This document shows positions 60,496-64,000 of a stretch of DNA of 64,000 nt, piece by piece (position 1 is the stretch's first letter; each line of letters opens with the position of its first letter). Under the pieces are notes generated by a model, which was given only the letters and a program-made list of their open reading frames with translations, did not search any database and was not told where the DNA came from. This stretch comes from CADEDV01 sp048498035 (GTDB lineage Bacteria > Bacteroidota > Bacteroidia > Chitinophagales > Chitinophagaceae): NCBI GenBank assembly GCA_048498035.1, contig JBEHYT010000015.1, forward strand, positions 1-64,000, given 5' to 3'. The position numbers and the translations under genes are program-made.

Positions 60496-61848
60496 CTAAT
60501 AAACCCTCTCCGCTTCTTGAATAATTTCCGCGCTGCATTCTCTTATTAAAACATCTTTTACATAGTAGGCGGTCAATTCCTGTGGATTATAACCTGCAAA
60601 CTCCAGCGCCAGTGCCGTTACATTTTCCGTATAGACAGGATTGCTGATCACCTCATCCACTGCTTTTTTGATTTGTGAAGGCGTTGGTTTTTCCGTTTTT
60701 AAATTAATACCCAGGTTGAAATATCCAATCCGTGCGTTGATCTCATTTTTTCCCTCATGCACACCTGCTACCACAAGCGGAAGCCGGTTTTCGATACCAA
60801 GCATTACTCCACCATACCCGCCATTGGTAATATAAGCGTCGGCATACGGCATAATATCCGCAAATGGAATAAAATCTTCAATAATCAGGTTGCTGGCGGG
60901 AAAACGCCTGCGAAGTTCTTCAGTGCCGGATCCACCGGTAGTGGCCACCACCAGCGTTCTGCTGTTTTTAAATGCCTCGAGCGTGGGAACCAATAACTTT
61001 TCAATATCCTGTTCCACCGTTCCCTGTGTTACCACCACTACTTTTTCGTATTCATTCAAACGACTGTCAAACCATTGTCCACCGACATTTTTTGTGCTAT
61101 ATGGCAACAATGAACCAATAAAGCGAATATTACTGCTTATATCACTTCGATAGTATTCAAACCCTGGTGTTCCGCTTTGCAGGAGCAGGCTTGACTTGCG
61201 GATCAGCAGATCAAAAATACCTACTCCCAGGCTGTCTATACCGTGCTCGGCAAGCAATTGGCGCATTACCTGGTTTGGTTTGCGGAACAATACTTTTTCA
61301 GCAATGTACCGGAGAAAACGCTGTTTCAGTTTGCCAACAAAAGTATTGGACGGTGTCATACCTAAGCCCGAAGGAGGAAGGTCCACTGAAGTCTCCGTAA
61401 GCGGCAGCACACCAATGGAAATAACGGGTACGTGCAGCTTGTCTTTTACAAACGGGATCACCGTAAATGCACAGTCGGAGATCATAAGATCAAATGGAAA
61501 TTGGGCGTGAATGGCTTCAATGTCTGCATAATATTCCGGTGCGCGCAGGATAAAGGCATTGATAATATCGAAGCTCAGCTTTGCTATTTTTCCCTTGATC
61601 TTGTCGCGTTGGGGGAATGCATTATTTACATCCGATACATCCAATGCCTTCTGAAAAGGATAATGCAGGATATTCATGCGGCGGATTTTCTCTGCATACT
61701 TGTTGGAGGTGTACCATCGTACATCACAACCCAGTTGCTGCAGGTGTACTGCCAGGCTGGTCAGCGGGTTAAAATGGCCGTCGGCCGGAAAATTGGCAAA
61801 CAGGATCTTCTTCCCGGCCAGGTTAAATTGTTCGTGTTGGAGGTTCAT
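60496..61848 (-). CDS. GT1-family glycosyltransferase (MGT-like)
   Basis: A 450-residue GT-B glycosyltransferase. The acceptor domain opens KILFANFPADGHFNPLTSLAVHL and the donor domain contains KVVVVTQGTVEQDIEKL. The nucleotide-sugar signature is YITNGGYGGVMLGIENRLPLVVAGVHEGKNEI. In most GT1 enzymes the first residue of this signature is His (HGG); here it is Asn, a known bacterial variant. The protein may transfer a sugar to a lipid or small molecule; donor and acceptor are unknown. The gene is alone, ends in a terminator and starts 115 bases from the MITE copy C. Confidence 0.86.
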   Translation of the reverse strand: MNLQHEQFNLAGKKILFANFPADGHFNPLTSLAVHLQQLGCDVRWYTSNKYAEKIRRMNILHYPFQKALDVSDVNNAFPQRDKIKGKIAKLSFDIINAFILRAPEYYADIEAIHAQFPFDLMISDCAFTVIPFVKDKLHVPVISIGVLPLTETSVDLPPSGLGMTPSNTFVGKLKQRFLRYIAEKVLFRKPNQVMRQLLAEHGIDSLGVGIFDLLIRKSSLLLQSGTPGFEYYRSDISSNIRFIGSLLPYSTKNVGGQWFDSRLNEYEKVVVVTQGTVEQDIEKLLVPTLEAFKNSRTLVVATTGGSGTEELRRRFPASNLIIEDFIPFADIMPYADAYITNGGYGGVMLGIENRLPLVVAGVHEGKNEINARIGYFNLGINLKTEKPTPSQIKKAVDEVISNPVYTENVTALALEFAGYNPQELTAYYVKDVLIRECSAEIIQEAERVY

Positions 61849-61962
61849 TTTTGCTGCGTTGATAAGGTTTATAAAAATCAGGCAGCAATATTAACCCGGC
61901 TACAATGGCGGCGTTAGCCAAAAAGGCATCAATTGATGACACGCGCGTATGAATTGATAAAT

Positions 61963-62334
61963 CATTGTTGTCCGGAGAAACTAAAAATCCAACTCCCGAC
62001 CTCTTTACTAGTCTGAATATCAAAGATTATCTAACCCACTTTTTGTCCAATTTAAAAGCAAGGCCCCTTATTCAACGCAACTCTGATTTCGCTGTCCGGT
62101 AAAAGTCTCCCTTACTATCGGCGATTTGTAGGTTATTGAATTGTATTTTAACCTACCAGTTGCGGCGGAGGCGCCTTCTTTTTGTGCGGTTCCGCGGAGC
62201 GGAATGGCGCTGCCAAGCACAAAAAACAGCGCCGGAGCTGCAACTCGGCCCGCCGGCCGTGGAGGCAAAAAAGCCGCAAGCGATGCAATTGCCTAACTTC
62301 ATAGGATGTGCTAAAATTTTCCCCGGCACTAGTG
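61963..62334 (-). mobile_element. MITE-like element, copy C, with 10-bp target duplication
   Basis: A 372-bp non-coding element in minus orientation relative to copy B. Ends are cattgttgtccggagaaa (61963 side) and ttttccccggcactagtg (62334 side). Perfect direct repeats ATTGATAAAT flank it at 61953-61962 and 62335-62344. The reverse complement shares long blocks with copy B, such as gaataaggggccttgcttttaaattggacaaa, a GC-rich 30-plus-base block and gcatcgcttgcggcttttttgcctccacggcc (written here only as landmarks). The hairpin ttccgc-gga-gcggaa (62190-62204) keeps its stem while its loop differs. A GC-rich segment at 62210-62255 is absent from copy B. No transposase is encoded. Confidence 0.8.
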
Positions 62335-62356
62335 ATTGATAAATTAGCTGATTGGT

Positions 62357-63508
62357 TTATCGAAAGGGATTTGAAAATCGAATATCACTCGTGATGTTCC
62401 TGTCGGTCAGTGTTTTTAAAAACGCAACCAGCGCAGCTTTGTCGGCATCGCTGAGATTTAGCTGTCGCGGATTACCGTTTGGCAGCTTTAATTGTGGCGA
62501 AAGATTGGGATGGTTTTGAACACCGCTGCTATAATGCTCCACTACCTGCTCCAGCGTTGTAAACCTGCCATCGTGCATATAAGGCGCGGTTAATTCGATA
62601 TTACGAAGCGAACCTACCTTGAATAATCCGTCATCTGCCGTATTCCCGGAAATTCCGCCAACGCGGCGATCGGTGGTAGCAGCATCCAGTCCATTATTTT
62701 TTTCCTGCGGCGCCGTGAACGTTTCGGTGCCGTGGCAAGATGCGCAACCGGCCGTTGTAAAAAAAAGTTCCTTGCCACGGTTTTCAATGCTGGTAAAGTT
62801 GGAGAAGTTGGCATTGGGTGGTGGCGGAGCCGCTGAGAATGCCGCCCTGCCCGTATCATATTTTGAGTGATAGGAAATGATAGAACGCACAAATTGCGCC
62901 AATGCCTGAGAAATGCGTAGGCTGCTGACGGCTGTATCGCCAAAGGCGCGTTTAAATAAAAGCGGGTAATAGGCCAGGTTCCGCAATTTTGCTTCCAGGC
63001 TGCTCAGTGTCATTCCCATTTCCACCGGGTCCTGTATCGGCGTAAGCGTTTGTGCTTCCAACGAGGCTGCCCGCTGGTCCCAGAAATAATGACCATTGGG
63101 ATAATATTGCGCATTAATAAGCGTCATCGAATTCCTCCCTGTAAGTCCGCCATTAAATCCAGCGCTTCGCGTTACGGGATCGGAAAATGCATCCTCCTGT
63201 TTATGGCAGGATGCGCATGCGATGGTATTATTGGCAGAAAGATTTTTATCGTAAAATAAAACACGCCCCAGCGTTGCGCCCCAGTCGGTGGTGGTGTTGC
63301 CGGATGGATTGTTAATTTGTCCGGCAATCACTGGCGTGCTGAGATAAGCCGGAAGGGCCTGCGCCGCGTAATTGTAGGGAGCATCCGGCAGATCCAAAAC
63401 AGTTGATATAGGATCGACGGATTTATCGCCTTTTTCTCCTTTAGTACAGGCGTAAAAGGCAAGCAGGACAAAGCCTGCAAGCAGGAGAGTGGTTCGTGTT
63501 ATCTTCAT
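62357..63508 (-). CDS. Di-heme cytochrome c peroxidase (CcpA/MauG family), lipoprotein
   Basis: A 383-residue periplasmic di-heme peroxidase reducing hydrogen peroxide. Two heme-binding motifs are visible: CASCHKQEDAFSD at about 99 and CASCHGTETF at about 252, with distal-type His/Met/Trp residues between them. The N-terminus is a lipoprotein signal, LLLAGFVLLAFYAC, so it is membrane-anchored. The order fits the family, which also includes MauG-like tailoring enzymes; a peroxidase role is most likely. It is divergent from the Mur ligase gene, with about 100 bases between. Confidence 0.92.
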   Translation of the reverse strand: MKITRTTLLLAGFVLLAFYACTKGEKGDKSVDPISTVLDLPDAPYNYAAQALPAYLSTPVIAGQINNPSGNTTTDWGATLGRVLFYDKNLSANNTIACASCHKQEDAFSDPVTRSAGFNGGLTGRNSMTLINAQYYPNGHYFWDQRAASLEAQTLTPIQDPVEMGMTLSSLEAKLRNLAYYPLLFKRAFGDTAVSSLRISQALAQFVRSIISYHSKYDTGRAAFSAAPPPPNANFSNFTSIENRGKELFFTTAGCASCHGTETFTAPQEKNNGLDAATTDRRVGGISGNTADDGLFKVGSLRNIELTAPYMHDGRFTTLEQVVEHYSSGVQNHPNLSPQLKLPNGNPRQLNLSDADKAALVAFLKTLTDRNITSDIRFSNPFR

Positions 63509-63598
63509 AAAAGCTGCAATGGTGGAAAAGTTGGACGTGCCGATCCTTAAATATCCTTCGGCAGATTGCCGGAAAAAGCGTGTACAGCTGATAATCTT

Positions 63599-63606
63599 TA
63601 TTTTTG
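63599..63606 (+). promoter_or_regulatory. Promoter -7 box TATTTTTG
   Basis: A perfect TAnnTTTG match ending three bases before the ATG at 63610, implying a leaderless mRNA for the Mur ligase gene if used. Confidence 0.5.
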
Positions 63607-63609
63607 GGT

Positions 63610-64000
63610 ATGATCCAATCGATTGCTGATTTTGAACAGCCTTTTTTTATAGGTGTGGCAGGGGCCGGTATGAGCGCCATTGCACAGTACCTGCAGGGTA
63701 CCGGGAAAAAAGTATCCGGGAGCGACCGTTTTTTTCGCCAGGGCGAAGAAAATGAGATGAAAGCCCGTTTGGAAGCTGCAGGCATCTCATGTTTCGTCCA
63801 GGATGGCTCCGGGATTACTGATACAACAGATCTTGTGGTGGTGTCTACAGCGGTGGAAGATTCCGTACCGGAAGTGCAAAAAGCCCGGCAGCAGGGCATC
63901 CCCATCATCCGTCGGTCTGAGCTGCTGGCATTGATAGCAGCCAGCAAAAAAACAATTGCCGTGGGCGGCACAAGCGGTAAAAGCACCACCAGTGCAATGT
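63610..64000 (+). CDS. Mur ligase family protein, partial (right edge)
   Basis: The first 130 residues of a Mur ligase cut by the window edge. The N-terminal Rossmann-like domain has FIGVAGAGMSAIAQYLQG and KVSGSDRFF, as in MurC and Mpl. The central-domain P-loop reads VGGTSGKSTTSAM at about 117-129; most MurC/Mpl proteins have GTHGKT(T/S), so this is a variant. It would ligate an amino acid or peptide to UDP-MurNAc or a related acceptor. Whether it is MurC itself or a paralogue cannot be decided from this part. Confidence 0.8.
   Translation, partial: MIQSIADFEQPFFIGVAGAGMSAIAQYLQGTGKKVSGSDRFFRQGEENEMKARLEAAGISCFVQDGSGITDTTDLVVVSTAVEDSVPEVQKARQQGIPIIRRSELLALIAASKKTIAVGGTSGKSTTSAM

Overview
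The window looks like a chromosomal segment of a Bacteroidota bacterium, most likely of the Chitinophagaceae or a close relative (inference from gene content; no rRNA is present to place it). Support comes from an adjacent SusC/SusD outer-membrane pair, an OMP_b-brl_3-type TonB-linked receptor, a DUF5686 protein, tandem DUF3857 proteins, a small single-RRM RNA-binding protein, and repeated matches to the Bacteroidota promoter -7 box TAnnTTTG directly in front of genes. Most genes appear chromosomal and intact, with tight spacing and short convergent or same-strand overlaps.

Layout. 1-3090: a membrane-anchored protein, a four-repeat membrane protein, a DinB-like protein and a deoxyinosine-glycosylase-like protein. 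3091-4363: about 1.3 kb without genes, made of tandem and dispersed repeats and one intact MITE-like element. 4364-11529: S41 peptidase, esterases, a probable lipoprotein, and a DHFR-like/VOC/DHFR-like/DUF1801 cluster. 11689-21130: ABC-F ATPase, DnaJ-like membrane protein, Tat-exported superoxide dismutase, a DUF6600 protein, an orphan histidine kinase, a CvpA-CAP fusion and an AEC transporter. 21259-30885: glycine decarboxylase, YkgJ-like protein, Tat-exported metallo-hydrolase, MFS exporter, deoxynucleoside kinase and FolK, an ABC-2 permease and DUF2911. 31188-39222: SusC/SusD, methyltransferase, an ECF sigma factor and its overlapping membrane/barrel partner. 39324-49508: QueG, a DUF3857 tandem pair, a serine hydrolase, ClpB. 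49511-63508: DUF5686, a DsbA-like protein with an altered active site, a DEAD helicase with an RRM protein upstream, a TonB-linked receptor, a DAO oxidoreductase, a GT1 glycosyltransferase and a di-heme peroxidase. A Mur ligase runs off the right edge.

The strongest non-genic signal is a family of short non-coding elements with about 19-bp terminal inverted repeats. Two full copies (3354-3845 plus, 61963-62334 minus) each carry a perfect 10-bp direct repeat at both ends, the size expected for IS4-type transposition. The reconstructed empty site of the first copy is found intact in the neighbouring tandem repeat. A second theme is that several promoter -7 boxes lie only 3-8 bases from the start codon, suggesting leaderless mRNAs. 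In contrast, the RRM gene and a small secreted-protein gene have leaders of about 110-120 bases behind well-formed promoters. I saw no tRNA, rRNA, CRISPR array, prophage or obvious defence system.
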